NCBI GenBank assembly: GCA_030611395.1
Contig: JAUWPX010000111.1
Location: 1 to 5,797, forward strand
Direction of reading: 5' to 3'
From: Bacteroidota bacterium
Lineage (GTDB): Bacteria; Bacteroidota; Bacteroidia; Bacteroidales; VadinHA17
Length of the DNA stretch: 5,797 nt
Part shown: one piece after another, positions 5,387 to 5,797 of the stretch
How the letters are laid out: each line of letters opens with the position of its first letter
How positions within the stretch are numbered: position 1 is the stretch's first letter
The notes under the pieces: generated by a model
The model's input: the letters and a program-made list of their open reading frames with translations, nothing else
Database searches by the model: none
What the model was told of the DNA's origin: nothing
Made by a program: the position numbers and the translations under genes

Positions 5387-5797
5387 ATGAAATTTGACCC
5401 GGCAACAAAACTACAGCAAAGCATAAACCTGAGTGCTTATGATGGTGTAAATCCAGCAATTTCCGATTCCGCAACATTTGCTTTTTCCAAAACGGAGTTA
5501 ATGTCTGATACTTTTGAGGGCAAAACGGAAGGTTGTTTTCTTTATTCCAGTCACTGGAACCCTACAAACCAGGTGCTTTCTTCTTGTCTTTCAGCTATGG
5601 TGGATAGTGATGCAGGATGGTTTACCGGCTCGGGAATGGCGGCTATTACCTCTGCAATTTTGCAAATCTGTAATTCAGGTGATCATATTATTTCAAGCAT
5701 TACTACCTATGGCGGTACATATGCATTCCTGAAGAATTGGCTTCCTAAATTCAAAATAGAAGTAACTTTTGTTGATATCACTGACCTAAAAGCTGTT
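5387..5797 (+). CDS. Cys/Met-metabolism PLP-dependent enzyme, N-terminal part
   Basis: This is 137 codons of a gene that runs off the right end. An in-frame TGA at 5360-5362 makes the ATG at 5387 the first possible ATG. The product resembles the cystathionine gamma-synthase/gamma-lyase and methionine gamma-lyase family: fold-type I PLP enzymes that act on sulfur amino acids in the cytoplasm. Visible marks, in order, are NPAISDSATF (22-31), LYSSHWNPTN (52-61) aligning with the family's YSRxxNPT, GSGMAAIT (81-88) at the PLP phosphate-binding turn, and TTYGGTYAFL (106-115) with the Tyr that stacks on PLP. The Arg of YSR is Ser55 here. YGGT rather than YGCT argues mildly against a classical methionine gamma-lyase, but the PLP lysine and specificity residues lie outside the window. 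It follows the exporter by 60 bases on the same strand; no clear promoter or terminator is seen between them, and a shared role is not evident. Confidence 0.85.
   Translation, partial: MKFDPATKLQQSINLSAYDGVNPAISDSATFAFSKTELMSDTFEGKTEGCFLYSSHWNPTNQVLSSCLSAMVDSDAGWFTGSGMAAITSAILQICNSGDHIISSITTYGGTYAFLKNWLPKFKIEVTFVDITDLKAV

Noticed and set aside
5283..5732. Minus-strand 64-codon frame and plus-strand 72-codon frame near the right end
   Set aside because: They overlap the PLP enzyme gene starting at 5387, whose frame carries YSSHWNPT, GSGMAAIT and YGGT in the right order; the others are out-of-frame shadows.

Overview
The window holds most of one co-directional (+ strand) operon for a tripartite, ATP-driven efflux system of the YbhG/YbhF/YbhS/YbhR type, followed by the start of an apparently unrelated PLP-enzyme gene. 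The DNA is AT-rich, strong Shine-Dalgarno sequences are mostly missing, starts sit in A/T-rich contexts, and one gap has a Bacteroides-like -33/-7 promoter match. With the protein sequences as I recognise them, this points to a member of the Bacteroidota. That assignment is an inference, not a database result.

Layout: 2-238 is the C-terminal end of a TolC-like outer-membrane factor. 239-311 is a gap filled by a tandem AAGGCT hexamer repeat, spanned exactly by a possible 27-codon ORF. 312-1232 is a lipoprotein-type HlyD/YbhG-like adaptor. 1253-2182 and 2228-2980 are two different ABC ATPases. 2990-4096 and 4208-5326 are two paralogous ABC-2 permeases. The 111-base gap between the permeases carries a shorter copy of the hexamer repeat and two predicted dyads. 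5387-5797 is the N-terminal part of a Cys/Met-metabolism PLP enzyme that runs off the window.

How it works (inference from family knowledge): the two permeases form a heterodimeric inner-membrane channel driven by the two ATPases. The HlyD-like protein bridges the periplasm and docks on the TolC-like channel. The substrate cannot be read from the sequence; E. coli relatives have been linked to drug and cation export.

The most informative reading is that the two ATPases have complementary defects. The first lacks the Q-loop Gln and H-loop His, and the second lacks the LSGGQ-type signature. A heterodimer would therefore have one consensus and one degenerate ATP site. The other points of interest are the hexamer repeats directly after two TAG stop codons and the short ORFs that bridge both gaps. 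I see no CRISPR array, insertion sequence, rRNA or tRNA, and no clear evidence of a wholly new system.
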